DNA of 64,000 nucleotides from Georgenia_B sunbinii (GCF_036421855.1 NZ_JAZGOK010000001.1), one strand, 5' to 3'; shown: positions 16,343 through 25,210, counted from the first letter of the stretch. Program-made: numbers and translations. Notes: generated by a model from the sequence alone, not told the origin.

Positions 16343-17091
16343 CCGAGGTCGAGCAGCTGGTCCAGTCCCACGGTCAGCCCCGGCCGGCCGCCGACCTCCC
16401 GCACGGCGAGGAGCACGCCGGGCATGAAGCTCACCCGGTCGAACGAGTCGGTGCGGATGGTCAGCTGCTCGCCGGGGTTGCCGAAGAGGATCTCCTCGTG
16501 CGCGACGAGGCCGCGCAGCCGTACCGCGTGCACCGGCACGCCCTCGACGTCGGCCCCGCGGGCGCCGTCCAGCTCCGTCTCGGTGGCGTCGGGCATCACC
16601 CCGAGGCCGGCGGCGGCCCGGGCGGCGGCGATGTGCTGGGCGGTGGCCACCGCGGTGCCCGACGGCGCGTCGACCTTGTTCGGGTGGTGCAGCTCGATGA
16701 TCTCGGCGGACTCGAAGAACCGGGCCGCCTGGGCGGCAAACCGCATCGCCAGCACCGCGGACAGCGCGAAGTTCGGCGCGATGAGCACGCCGAGTCCGTT
16801 GGTACGGGCGATGTGCTCCTGCACCCGGTTGATCGCGGCGTCGTCCCAGCCGGTGGTGCCCACGACGGCGTGCACCCCGGCGTCGAGCAGCGCGTGCACG
16901 TTGGCCTCGGTCGCCGACGGCACGGTGAAGTCGACGGCGACGTCGGCCCGGCCGGCGAGCGAGGCGACGTCGTCGTCCAGGTCGAGGCGGGCGACAAGCT
17001 CGAGCCCGGGAGCGTCGGTCACCGCCTGACAGACGGTGGCCCCCATCCGTCCCTGCGCGCCGAGCACTGCAACCTTGATCGAGTCAGCCAT
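16339..17091 (-). CDS. dapB: 4-hydroxy-tetrahydrodipicolinate reductase
   Basis: DapB reduces the DapA product using NAD(P)H. The Rossmann motif is VAVLGAQGRMG at the N-terminus, with VVGTTGW and the substrate loop ELHHPNKVDAPSGTA, whose histidine and lysine are catalytic. The 250-residue length is typical. The ATG at 17091 is chosen because the longer frame upstream runs into the repeat array. The gene is separated from the M16 peptidase gene by about 290 bases filled by repeat array A. Confidence 0.95.
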   Translation of the reverse strand: MADSIKVAVLGAQGRMGATVCQAVTDAPGLELVARLDLDDDVASLAGRADVAVDFTVPSATEANVHALLDAGVHAVVGTTGWDDAAINRVQEHIARTNGLGVLIAPNFALSAVLAMRFAAQAARFFESAEIIELHHPNKVDAPSGTAVATAQHIAAARAAAGLGVMPDATETELDGARGADVEGVPVHAVRLRGLVAHEEILFGNPGEQLTIRTDSFDRVSFMPGVLLAVREVGGRPGLTVGLDQLLDLG

Positions 17092-17138
17092 GAGCACGAG
17101 CCTACTGGCGCGGACGCCCCACCCCCACCTCCGCCGCC

Positions 17139-17363
17139 CACAGCAGGATTGTCCACGCCCCCACCGCCGACAGCGGGATTGTCCACGCCCCGCCCCCACC
17201 GCCGACAGCGGGATTGTCCACGCCACGCGCTCGTTGGAGCGCGTGGGCCGCTTGCGCAGACAAGTCTGCTCTCGCGGACAAGTCTGCTGTCGGCGACAAG
17301 TCTGCTCTCGCGGACAAGTCAGCTGTCGGCGACAAGTCTGCTGTCGCGGACGATCCCGCTCTC
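17139..17363. repeat. Intergenic repeat array A, mirrored
   Basis: Left half: three units in reverse orientation, GACAGCRGGATTGTC-like, at 17139-17153 (first base changed), 17169-17183 and 17204-17218, spaced 30 and 35 bases apart by C-rich sequence. Right half: six tandem 18-base units in forward orientation from 17256, of the form GCGGACAAGTCTGCTGTC, with a degenerate run-out to about 17375. A perfect hairpin separates the halves. The array fills the gap between the M16 peptidase gene and dapB and has no credible reading frame. Confidence 0.85.
17223..17246. other. Perfect hairpin at the centre of array A
   Basis: Arms CCACGCGCTC (17223-17232) and GAGCGCGTGG (17237-17246) around GTTG. It stands exactly where the repeat units switch orientation. 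It might end transcription of the upstream M16 peptidase gene or be part of the repeat structure itself. Confidence 0.7.
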
Positions 17364-17383
17364 GCGAGCAAGGGAGGGGGAGA

Positions 17384-18763
17384 TCAGCGGGCGAGGATGT
17401 CGGCGGCGATGTCGTGGGTGAAGGGGCCGACGACGACCAGGGAGCGAACCCGGCCGGCGAGCTCGGCGGCGAGGTCCTGGACCTCCTGCGCGGTGACCGC
17501 GCGGATCCGCTCGAGCGCGTCGTCGACGGTGGTGAGCTCGCCGTGGACGATCTCCGCCCGGCCGAGCCGCGACATCCGTGAACCGGTGTCCTCCAGCCCC
17601 AGCACGAGGTTGCCGCTCAGCTGACCGATCGCGCGGCTGAGCTCGTCCGCCGGCAGCGGTGCTGCAGCGACCTTGTCGAGCTCCTCACCGAGCAGCTCGA
17701 CGACCTGCCCGGTGTTCTCCGGGGCGCAGCCGGCGTAGAGGCCGATGGTGCCGGCCTCGGCGTAGGAGGACGCGAAGGCGTAGGTCGAGTAGGCCAGCCC
17801 ACGGCGCTCCCTGACCTCCTGGAACAGCCGCGAGCTCATCCCGCCACCGAGGGCGGTCATGAGCACCGACAGCACCCAGCGGCGCTCGTCGGCAGCGCTG
17901 AGGCCCTGGCAGCCGAGGATGACGTTGGCCTGCTCGGTGGGGCGCTCGATGGTCAGCGCCCGGCCCGCCGTCGGCAGGTCGCCGGCCCGGCCGAGGGCCC
18001 CGACCGCTCCGCGGCGCGCCACCGGGGCGGCGCCGTCGTCGAGCTGCCAGCCGGCCGCCCGCACTGCGTCCAGCACCTGCTGGCACAGTGCGTCATGATC
18101 GATGGCGCCGGCGGCGGTGATGACGAGCTCGTCGGGGACGTAGGTGCGGCGGTAGTGCTCGACGACGGCGCCGTGCGGCACCGCCCGGATGCTCGCCGGG
18201 GTGCCGCCGATCGGCCGGCCGAGCGGGTGCGGCCCGAGGACCGCGGCGGCGAACTGCTCGTGGACGACGTCGATGGGGTCGTCCCCGGCCATCGCGAGCT
18301 CCTCGAGGATGACGCCGCGCTCGACCTCGAGCTCCTCCGGATCGAGCAGCGCGGAGGTGATCATGTCGGTGATGACGTCGACCGCCATCGGGACGTCAGC
18401 GTCGAGCACCCGGGCGTAGTAGCAGGTGTGCTCCTTGCCGGTGGCGGCGTTGGCCTCGCCACCGACGGCGTCGAAAGCGACCGCGATGTCCATCGCGTCG
18501 CGCCGCCCGGTGCCCTTGAACAGCAGGTGCTCGAGGAAGTGGGTGGAGCCGTGGTGGCCGTCGGTCTCGTCACGCGAGCCGACGGCCACCCAGGCGCCGA
18601 TCGTCGCCGAGTGCTGAGCGGGCATCGCCTCGCTCAGCACCCGGATCCCGCCGGGCAGGACGGAGCGCCGGATGACGCTGCCGTCCTGCTCCAGGCGGAC
18701 CTCGGTGCCCGGCGCGGCGGCCGGGCCGAGGTTGAGTACTACTGGCACCTCAGGCGTCGCCAC
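17384..18763 (-). CDS. M16-family zinc metallopeptidase (pitrilysin/processing-peptidase type)
   Basis: A protein of about 459 residues with the inverted zinc motif HFLEH in HHGSTHFLEHLLFKGT, and the distal glutamate in EVERGVILEEL. The C-terminal inactive M16 half carries RRGLAYSTYAF. It resembles the mycobacterial PepR-type peptidase that also follows pnp. The start is uncertain: a GTG at 18763 overlaps the end of pnp, and a second at 18748 lies one base after the pnp stop. Either implies coupling to pnp. The substrate is unknown. Confidence 0.9.
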   Translation of the reverse strand: MATPEVPVVLNLGPAAAPGTEVRLEQDGSVIRRSVLPGGIRVLSEAMPAQHSATIGAWVAVGSRDETDGHHGSTHFLEHLLFKGTGRRDAMDIAVAFDAVGGEANAATGKEHTCYYARVLDADVPMAVDVITDMITSALLDPEELEVERGVILEELAMAGDDPIDVVHEQFAAAVLGPHPLGRPIGGTPASIRAVPHGAVVEHYRRTYVPDELVITAAGAIDHDALCQQVLDAVRAAGWQLDDGAAPVARRGAVGALGRAGDLPTAGRALTIERPTEQANVILGCQGLSAADERRWVLSVLMTALGGGMSSRLFQEVRERRGLAYSTYAFASSYAEAGTIGLYAGCAPENTGQVVELLGEELDKVAAAPLPADELSRAIGQLSGNLVLGLEDTGSRMSRLGRAEIVHGELTTVDDALERIRAVTAQEVQDLAAELAGRVRSLVVVGPFTHDIAADILAR

Positions 18764-21107
18764 CCTCACGGGTGCGGTTGCGACGCTCACGGCTCCGGTC
18801 ACCACGGCGACGGCCGGCCTCGCGGGCCTTCTCGTCCTCCGTCTGGGCCGGGGCGTCCTCGGCGGCGGCCGGGGCCGGCGCGTCGGTGGACGCCTCCTCG
18901 GCGCCCTCCTCGTCCTCGACGACGGCGTGCAGCGAGAGCTTGCCACGCGCGTCGACCTCGGCGAGCTCGACCTGGACCTGCTGGCCGACCCCGAGGACGT
19001 CCTCGACGTTCTCCACGCGCTTGCCACCGACGAGGCGGCGGATCTGCGAGATGTGCAGCAGGCCGTCCTTGCCCGGGGAGAGCGAGACGAAGGCGCCGAA
19101 CGACGTCGTCTTGACAACGGTGCCGACGAAGCGCTCGCCGACCTCCGGCATCTGCGGGTTGGCGATGGCGTTGACCGCCTGCCGTGCCGCCTCGGCGGAC
19201 GGGCCGTCGACGGCGCCGATGTACACGGTGCCGTCGTCCTCGATGGAGATGTCCGCGCCGGTGTCCTCCTGGATCTGGTTGATCATCTTGCCCTTCGGGC
19301 CGATGACCTCACCGATCTTGTCTACCGGGACCTTGACGGTGATGACCCGCGGTGCGGTCGCTGCCATCTCGTCGGGGGTGTCGATGACCTGGGCCATGAC
19401 GTCGAGGATGTGCAGGCGGGCGTCGCGGGCCTGGGTCAGCGCACCGGTGAGCACCGAGGCCGGCAGGCCGTCGAGCTTGGTGTCGAGCTGGATCGCGGTG
19501 ATGAACTCCCGCGTCCCGGCGACCTTGAAGTCCATGTCGCCGAAGGCGTCCTCGGCGCCGAGGATGTCGGTGAGCGCCGCGAAGCGGGTCTCACCGTCGA
19601 CCTCGTCGGACATCAGGCCCATCGCGATGCCCGCGACCGGGGCGCGCAGCGGCACACCGGCGTTGAGCAGCGAGAGGGTCGCGGCGCAGACCGAGCCCAT
19701 CGACGTCGAGCCGTTGGAGCCCAGCGCCTCGGAGACCTGGCGGATCGCGTAGGGGAACTCCTCACGCGTCGGCAGCACGGGCTGCACGGCGCGCTCGGCG
19801 AGGGCGCCGTGGCCGATCTCGCGACGCTTGGGCGAGCCCACGCGGCCGGTCTCACCGACCGAGTACGGCGGGAAGTTGTAGTTGTGCATGAAGCGCTTGC
19901 GGGTCACCGGGGAGAGGGTGTCGAGCTGCTGCTCCATGCGGAGCATGTTCAGCGTGGTGACGCCCATGATCTGGGTCTCGCCGCGCTCGAAGATCGCCGA
20001 GCCGTGGACCCGGGGCAGCACCTCGACCTCGGCGGACAGCGTGCGGATGTCGCGCAGCCCACGGCCGTCGATCCGGACGCCGTCCTTGAGGACCCGCTGG
20101 CGCACGAAGTGCTTGGTGGCGGCCCGGAAAGCGGCCTTGAGGCTCTTCTCGGCGTCCGGGAACTGCCCGGCGAGCGCCTCGACGGTGGCGTCGCGGATCT
20201 CGTCCAGGCGGGTCTCGCGCTCCTGCTTGGCGGGAATCGCGATGGCCTTGCCGAGGTCCTTCGCGGCGTGCGCGGCGACGGCCTCGTACTGCTCGTCGGT
20301 GTGGTCGAGGTAGCGCGGCAGGTCGTGGGCCGGCTTGGTGGTGGTCGCGGCAACCTCGGCCTGCGCCTGGCACAGCTGGAGCAGGAACGGCTTGACGGCC
20401 TCGAGGCCCTGAGCGACGACGTCCTCGGTCGGGGCGGTGGCGCCCTGCTCCTTGATGAGCGTCCAGGCGTGGTCGGTGGCCTCGGCCTCGACCATCATCA
20501 CCGCGACGTCCTCGTTGCCCTGCGCGTCGGTGACGACGCGGCCGGCGACGACCATCGCGAAGACGGCCCGCTCCAGCTCGGAGTAGCGCGGGAAGGCGAC
20601 CCACTGGTCGTCGATGAGCGCGATGCGGGTGGCGCCGATCGGGCCGGAGAACGGCAGACCGGAGATCTGGGTGGACAGCGACGCGGCGTTGATGGCCAGT
20701 ACGTCGTAGCTGTCATCGGGGTGCAGCGCGAGGACGGTCTCGACGACCTGGACCTCGTTGCGCAAGCCCTTGGCGAAGGACGGGCGCAGCGGGCGGTCGA
20801 TGAGCCGGCAAGCGAGGATCGCGTCGGTCGAGGGGCGTCCCTCACGACGGAAGAACGAGCCGGGAATCTTGCCGGCGGCGTACGAGCGCTCCTCGACGTC
20901 GACCGTCAGCGGGAAGAAGTCGAAGTGCTCCTTCGGGTGCTTGCCGTAGGTCGTCGCCGACAGCAGCATGGTGTCCTCGTCGAGGTAGGCGACGGCGGTG
21001 CCGGCGGCCTGCCGGGCCAGACGCCCGGTCTCGAAGCGGACGGTGCGGGTGCCGAACTTGCCGTTGTCGATGACAGCTTCGGCGGACGTGATCTCGGGTC
21101 CCTCCAT
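18750..21107 (-). CDS. pnp: Polyribonucleotide nucleotidyltransferase (PNPase)
   Basis: A phosphorolytic 3'-5' exoribonuclease that also acts as an RNA polymerase (guanosine pentaphosphate synthetase in actinobacteria). It has two RNase PH domains (SGLPFSGPIGATR early, and GSVCAATLSLLNAGVPL in the second), then a KH domain (VIGPKGKMINQI) and an S1 domain (FVGTVVKTTSFGAFVSL). An arginine/glutamate-rich tail ends the 785-residue protein. The ATG at 21107 follows a strong AAGGAGGG site. Two hairpins precede it in the rpsO-pnp gap and could serve processing or autoregulation, as known for E. coli pnp. Confidence 0.97.
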   Translation of the reverse strand: MEGPEITSAEAVIDNGKFGTRTVRFETGRLARQAAGTAVAYLDEDTMLLSATTYGKHPKEHFDFFPLTVDVEERSYAAGKIPGSFFRREGRPSTDAILACRLIDRPLRPSFAKGLRNEVQVVETVLALHPDDSYDVLAINAASLSTQISGLPFSGPIGATRIALIDDQWVAFPRYSELERAVFAMVVAGRVVTDAQGNEDVAVMMVEAEATDHAWTLIKEQGATAPTEDVVAQGLEAVKPFLLQLCQAQAEVAATTTKPAHDLPRYLDHTDEQYEAVAAHAAKDLGKAIAIPAKQERETRLDEIRDATVEALAGQFPDAEKSLKAAFRAATKHFVRQRVLKDGVRIDGRGLRDIRTLSAEVEVLPRVHGSAIFERGETQIMGVTTLNMLRMEQQLDTLSPVTRKRFMHNYNFPPYSVGETGRVGSPKRREIGHGALAERAVQPVLPTREEFPYAIRQVSEALGSNGSTSMGSVCAATLSLLNAGVPLRAPVAGIAMGLMSDEVDGETRFAALTDILGAEDAFGDMDFKVAGTREFITAIQLDTKLDGLPASVLTGALTQARDARLHILDVMAQVIDTPDEMAATAPRVITVKVPVDKIGEVIGPKGKMINQIQEDTGADISIEDDGTVYIGAVDGPSAEAARQAVNAIANPQMPEVGERFVGTVVKTTSFGAFVSLSPGKDGLLHISQIRRLVGGKRVENVEDVLGVGQQVQVELAEVDARGKLSLHAVVEDEEGAEEASTDAPAPAAAEDAPAQTEDEKAREAGRRRGDRSRERRNRTREGGDA

Positions 21108-21256
21108 GGGTGCCCTCCTTCGTGTTCGTCCGCGTCCGGTGCTCGTCGGCCTTCGATCGAGGCCCACGGACGAGCCGGCGTCGAGCCGGGGTTCCGGAGG
21201 CCACTACCGAGGACCGGGGCGAGTCCCCGGCGCGGTGTGATGGGTGCTTCAGTTGT

Positions 21257-21276
21257 TGTCCGCCACCAGGCGGACA
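21257..21276. other. Hairpin in the pnp leader
   Basis: Perfect 8-base arms TGTCCGCC and GGCGGACA around ACCA, about 150 bases before the pnp start and downstream of the rpsO hairpin on the transcribed strand. It could be a processing or regulatory structure of the pnp leader, or part of a tandem rpsO terminator. Confidence 0.5.
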
Positions 21277-21283
21277 TGCACAA

Positions 21284-21314
21284 CCGGCCCGGACCCCAGC
21301 GGGATCCGGACCGG
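21284..21314 (-). terminator. Hairpin after rpsO
   Basis: Read on the minus strand, 14-base arms at 21301-21314 and 21284-21297 pair fully if two G-U pairs are allowed, with a three-base loop. It starts eight bases after the rpsO stop. Because the G-U pairs form only in the minus-strand RNA, it fits an rpsO terminator or attenuator before pnp. Confidence 0.65.
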
Positions 21315-21321
21315 TCGAGAG

Positions 21322-21591
21322 TCAGCGGCGCAGGCCGAGGCGCGCGATGAGGCTTCGGTAGCGCTCGATGTCCTCGCGCTGCAGGTAGCTCAGCAGCCGA
21401 CGGCGCTGGCCGACCAGCAGCAGCAGCCCACGGCGGCTGTGGTGGTCGTGCTTGTGAGTGAGGCCGTGCTCCGTGAGGTCGAGGATGCGGCGCGTGAGCA
21501 TCGCGATCTGGACCTCGGGTGAACCGGTGTCGCCCTCGTGGATGGCGTACTCGGTGATGATGGACTTCTTGACGTCTGCAGCGAGGGGCAC
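21322..21591 (-). CDS. rpsO: 30S ribosomal protein S15
   Basis: Binds 16S rRNA early in small-subunit assembly. The product is exactly 89 residues, the family length, beginning at a GTG at 21591 after an AAGGAGAACT site, and shows HEGDTGSPEVQIAMLT and HKHDHHSRRGLLLLVGQRRR. It lies in the conserved order ribF-rpsO-pnp. A candidate promoter lies between it and ribF. Confidence 0.97.
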   Translation of the reverse strand: MPLAADVKKSIITEYAIHEGDTGSPEVQIAMLTRRILDLTEHGLTHKHDHHSRRGLLLLVGQRRRLLSYLQREDIERYRSLIARLGLRR

Positions 21592-21677
21592 AGTTCTCCT
21601 TGATGGTCGTTGCGCGGCGCACCGGGGCATTTCCACCCGGGCATGCGGCATCCGCGGCCGATCTGACGGCAGCGACG

Positions 21678-21683
21678 ATCCTA
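21678..21683 (-). promoter_or_regulatory. Candidate -10 element of rpsO
   Basis: The minus strand reads TAGGAT here, a typical actinobacterial -10 sequence, about 87 bases before the rpsO start and just beyond the ribF stop. No convincing -35 element is visible. The same hexamer stands before rpsB. Confidence 0.45.
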
Positions 21684-21689
21684 GCAGAA

Positions 21690-22637
21690 CTACCGTTGGT
21701 CGAGCGCGGCGGCCGCGTCGAGCACGTCCTGCTGCATCTGGGTGATCAGCGGCCCGACACCGTCGAAGCGCAGCGTGGGGCGCAGCAGCGTGACGAACTC
21801 CACCACGACCTCCTCGTCGTAGAGCTCCAGATCGTCGCGTCCGAGGACGTGCGCCTCGACGGTGCGACGGGCGACGTCGTCGAAGGTCGGGTTGGTGCCG
21901 ACCGAGATCGCCGCGGGCATCGGCCTGCCAGTACCGCCGTGCCGGCTCAGCCAGCCGGCGTAGACGCCGTCGGCGGGCACCGCGCCGCTGGCGGCGGGCT
22001 CGAGGTTGGCGGTCGGGAAGCCGAGGTCACGACCGCGGGCGTGCCCGCGCACCACGATGCCGCGCATCCGGTGCGCCCTGCCGAGGATCTCGGCCGCCTC
22101 CGCGACGGCGCCGACCTCGATGAGCTCACGTGCCCAGCTGGAGGACCAGCGCCGCACGCCGGCCCCGCCGAGGTCGGGCACCACCTCCACCGCGAAGCCG
22201 TAGCGCTCCCCCAGCTCTGCCATGGTGCCGGTGTCGCCGCGGTTGTCGCGCCCGAACCGGGTGTCCTGCCCGACGACGACGGCGCGCGCCCGCAGCGACT
22301 CGACGAGGCAGCGGCGGACGAACTCCTCGGGCAGCGCCTGTGCGAAATCGAGGGTGTAGGTGACGACGACGGCGGCGTCGAGGCCGATCTCGGCGAGCAG
22401 CTCGAGGCGGTCGACGAGACCGGTGAGCAACGGCGGGGTCGACTCCGGGCGGTGGACCTGGGCCGGGTGCGGGTCGAAGGTCATCGCGACCGCCGGCAGC
22501 CCGAGCTCGCGGGCCCGCGCGACGGCGGCAGTGAGCACCGCCCGGTGGCCGCGGTGGACGCCGTCGAAGTTGCCGATGGTGACGACGCTCGCGACGAGGT
22601 CGGCGGGGACCTCGTCGAATCCGTGCCACACCTGCAC
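21690..22637 (-). CDS. ribF: Bifunctional riboflavin kinase/FAD synthetase
   Basis: Converts riboflavin to FMN and FMN to FAD. The N-terminal adenylyltransferase domain shows GNFDGVHRGH, and the C-terminal kinase domain shows GRDLGFPTANLEP. The length of 315 residues is normal. The GTG start at 22637 follows an AAGGAGG site. No FMN riboswitch is visible upstream. Confidence 0.96.
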   Translation of the reverse strand: MQVWHGFDEVPADLVASVVTIGNFDGVHRGHRAVLTAAVARARELGLPAVAMTFDPHPAQVHRPESTPPLLTGLVDRLELLAEIGLDAAVVVTYTLDFAQALPEEFVRRCLVESLRARAVVVGQDTRFGRDNRGDTGTMAELGERYGFAVEVVPDLGGAGVRRWSSSWARELIEVGAVAEAAEILGRAHRMRGIVVRGHARGRDLGFPTANLEPAASGAVPADGVYAGWLSRHGGTGRPMPAAISVGTNPTFDDVARRTVEAHVLGRDDLELYDEEVVVEFVTLLRPTLRFDGVGPLITQMQQDVLDAAAALDQR

Positions 22638-22657
22638 CCTGCGGGCCTCCTTCGTTG

Positions 22658-22677
22658 CCGGCCGCGGACACGGCCGG
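22658..22677 (-). terminator. Weak hairpin between the nucleoside transporter gene and ribF
   Basis: Seven-base arms CCGGCCG and CGGCCGG around a six-base loop, between the transporter stop and the ribF ribosome binding site. It is a short terminator candidate in a region where such matches can arise by chance. Confidence 0.35.
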
Positions 22678-22695
22678 TGCCGACCTTACCGGCGG

Positions 22696-24141
22696 TCAGC
22701 CGATGAGGATGCCCGCGACCGCGGCAGAGAGCAGATTGCCCAGTGTGCCGGCTGCCACAGCGCGCAGCCCGAGCCGGGCGATGACGCTGCGCTGGGTGGG
22801 GGCGATGCCGCCGAGCCCGCCCAGCAGGATGGCCAGCGAGCCGAGGTTGGCGAACCCGGTGAGCGCGAAGGTGATGACCGCCTGCGCCTTGGCGGAGAAC
22901 TCCTCGGCGCGCGGCGCGAAGTCGGAGAAGGCGACGAACTCGTTGAGGATCACCTTCTGCCCGAGGAAGCTGCCGGCGTCGACCGCCTCGGTCAGCGGCA
23001 CCCCGACCGCCGCCATCACCGGCGCGAACACGTAGCCGAGGACTTGCTCGATGCTGAGGTCCCCGTAGCCGAACAGTCCCCCGATGCCGCCAAGGATGAG
23101 GTTGCCCAGCGCGATGAGCGAGACGAAGGCCAGCAGCATGGCGCCGACGTTGAGCGCGAGGTCGAGCCCGTCCGATGCGCCGCGGGAGGCGGCGTCGATG
23201 ACGTTGACCGGGGCGTCGTCGTCGTTCTCGTTCTGCTCGTCGTCGTTCTCGTTGTCGTCGTTCTCGTTCTGCTCGTCCGAAGCTCCTGCGGCGGCCACCG
23301 TCCCACCGCTCGCCCGCCGCACCAGCTCGTCGCGGCCGGCCTGCGTGTTGCCCCGCCGTGAGCCCCGCCGCAGCGCGCCGGCCAGTCGCGCCACGAGGCC
23401 ACCGCGCGCCTCGGTGCCGGCGTCCCCCGCGGCGGCCGGTGGCGACGGCGGTGGCGCGACGACCTCGGCGTTCGGGCCGATGCCGGCCATCGCGCCGGCC
23501 GGCACGAGGATCTTGGCCATGAGCAGGCCGGCGGGCGCGGCCATGAAGCTGGCGGCGATGAGGTAGTCGAGGTTCGCACCGAGGAGCGCGTACCCGACGA
23601 GCACCGACCCGGCGACGGTCGTCAGGCCGCCGCACATGACGGCGAACACCTCCGACGGCGTCATCGCCTTGATGTAGGGCCGGATGACGAGCGGTGCCTC
23701 GGTCTGGCCGACGAAGATGTTCGCCGCGGCGTTCATCGACTCCGGCCCGGTGGTGCCCAGCGCCTTGGCGAGGCCGCCGCCGATCCACCGGGTGATGAGC
23801 TGGAGTATCCCCAGGTGGTAGAGCACCGCGGTGAGCGCGGCGAAGAAGACGATGACCGGCAGCACCTGGAAGGCGAACACCGAGCCCTCGTCGGGCAGCA
23901 CCGGGCCGAAGAGAAAGTCGATCCCGGCCGCCGAGGAGTCGATGACCCCCTGAACGCCGCTGGCAACCGTGGTGAGCACCTGCTGACCGACGGGGACGTA
24001 CAGCACGAGGACGGCGAAGGTGACCTGGATGAGGAGCGCCAGGCTCACGGTGCGCAGCCGGATCTTGCGCCGGTCCACCGACAGCAGCCAGGCGATGAGC
24101 AGGACGAGCGTCATCCCGCCGATCCCCCACAGCACTTGCAC
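22696..24141 (-). CDS. NupC/CNT-family concentrative nucleoside transporter
   Basis: An inner membrane symporter importing nucleosides with H+ or Na+. The 481-residue protein has many hydrophobic segments and the CNT signatures NIFVGQTEAPLVIRPY, ILNEFVAFSDF and ITFALTGFANLGSLAI. The family is usually near 400-420 residues; the excess is a cytoplasmic-looking insert of about 90 residues between the halves, including an Asp/Glu/Asn/Gln-only stretch encoded by short direct repeats near 23215-23280. It sits between truB and ribF, genes that are usually adjacent, so it may be an insertion into the cluster. It could supply the nucleoside hydrolase encoded at 15404. Confidence 0.92.
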   Translation of the reverse strand: MQVLWGIGGMTLVLLIAWLLSVDRRKIRLRTVSLALLIQVTFAVLVLYVPVGQQVLTTVASGVQGVIDSSAAGIDFLFGPVLPDEGSVFAFQVLPVIVFFAALTAVLYHLGILQLITRWIGGGLAKALGTTGPESMNAAANIFVGQTEAPLVIRPYIKAMTPSEVFAVMCGGLTTVAGSVLVGYALLGANLDYLIAASFMAAPAGLLMAKILVPAGAMAGIGPNAEVVAPPPSPPAAAGDAGTEARGGLVARLAGALRRGSRRGNTQAGRDELVRRASGGTVAAAGASDEQNENDDNENDDEQNENDDDAPVNVIDAASRGASDGLDLALNVGAMLLAFVSLIALGNLILGGIGGLFGYGDLSIEQVLGYVFAPVMAAVGVPLTEAVDAGSFLGQKVILNEFVAFSDFAPRAEEFSAKAQAVITFALTGFANLGSLAILLGGLGGIAPTQRSVIARLGLRAVAAGTLGNLLSAAVAGILIG

Positions 24142-24271
24142 GTGTCCCCCTCGGGGCTCGCGTCCGGCGCGGCGGCCACCGTGCCGTGGTGGCAGCGTGG
24201 CACAGCCCCTGGCCCCCCGCCCGCCGAGCCCGTGGCCGGCCGCCGAGCCCTCGACCGGGAGCGGCGGCGCG

Positions 24272-25210
24272 TCAGGCCGGGTCGAGCACGAGGACCGGCT
24301 TCGCGCGGTCGTCCCGGTCCTCGAGGACGGCGACGACGTGGCCCGCCGGGGCGAGCACCGCCACCGGCCCCGGCTGCCCGCTGGGGGCGACCCGCTGGCC
24401 GTACCGCACCGCCGTCGTCTCCTTCTCGTCGAGCTGGCGCAGCGGGAAGGTCGCGCGGCAGGCGTCGGTGAGGGTGATCAGGGCGACCGGTTCGCCGGCC
24501 TCGTGGGCGGCTCCGAGCGCAGTGAGGTCTGCGGCGTCGTCACTGCCGAACGGGCCGACCCGGGTGCGCCGCAGCGCGGTCAGGTGCCCGCCGGTCCCCA
24601 GCGCCCCACCGAGGTCGCGGGCCAGGGCACGGATGTAGGTTCCCGAGGAGCAGCCGACGATGACGTCGAGGTCGGTGACCGGGGTGCCGTCGGCGGCGGT
24701 CGTGGTCCGCTGCGCGAGGAGGTCGAAGCGGTGGATGACGACCGGCCGGGCGGCCAGCTCGACCGTCTCGCCGCCGCGGACACGTGCGTATGACCGTTGG
24801 CCGTCGACCTTGATCGCGCTCACCGAGCTGGGGACCTGCTCGATCGGGCCGCGGAGCGCGGTCAGTGCGGCCTCGACGGCGTCCGGCGCAGTCGCGGGGG
24901 CACCGGCGGCCGCGGTGACCTCCCCCTCGGCGTCGTCGGTGACGGTCGTCTGCCCGAGCCGGATCGTGGCGGTGTACTCCTTGTCGGCACCGACGAGGTA
25001 GGTGAGCAGCCGGGTCGCGCGGTTGACGCCGAGGACGAGCACCCCGGTGGCCATCGGGTCGAGCGTGCCGGCGTGGCCGACCTTGCGGGTGCCGGCGAGC
25101 CGCCGGGTCCGGGCGACGACGTCGTGGCTGGTCCAGCCGGCCGGCTTGTCGAGGACGAGGATCCCGTCAGCGGGCACGGTGGAGCCGGAACGGGCGCGAG
25201 GGGAAGTCAC
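24272..25210 (-). CDS. truB: tRNA pseudouridine-55 synthase
   Basis: Makes pseudouridine 55 in the T-loop of tRNAs. The catalytic aspartate is in GHAGTLDPMATGVL, after the N-terminal GILVLDKPAGWTSHDVV. The length of 312 residues fits, with a C-terminal extension typical of actinobacterial TruB. It starts at a GTG at 25210, just 26 bases from repeat array B. Confidence 0.96.
   Translation of the reverse strand: MTSPRARSGSTVPADGILVLDKPAGWTSHDVVARTRRLAGTRKVGHAGTLDPMATGVLVLGVNRATRLLTYLVGADKEYTATIRLGQTTVTDDAEGEVTAAAGAPATAPDAVEAALTALRGPIEQVPSSVSAIKVDGQRSYARVRGGETVELAARPVVIHRFDLLAQRTTTAADGTPVTDLDVIVGCSSGTYIRALARDLGGALGTGGHLTALRRTRVGPFGSDDAADLTALGAAHEAGEPVALITLTDACRATFPLRQLDEKETTAVRYGQRVAPSGQPGPVAVLAPAGHVVAVLEDRDDRAKPVLVLDPA

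Noticed and set aside
17092..17226. Longer N-terminus for DapB
   Set aside because: It would lie in repeat array A, and the normal DapB nucleotide-binding N-terminus starts after the ATG at 17091.
17214..17624. Peptides made of DKSA-type or ADLS-type hexapeptide repeats encoded across the arrays
   Set aside because: An 18-base period is divisible by three and lacks stops, so frames stay open on both strands. There is no ribosome binding site, and the frames run antisense into real genes.
22638..22695. FMN riboswitch before ribF
   Set aside because: Only a short GC hairpin is present; the conserved multi-helix FMN aptamer sequences are absent.
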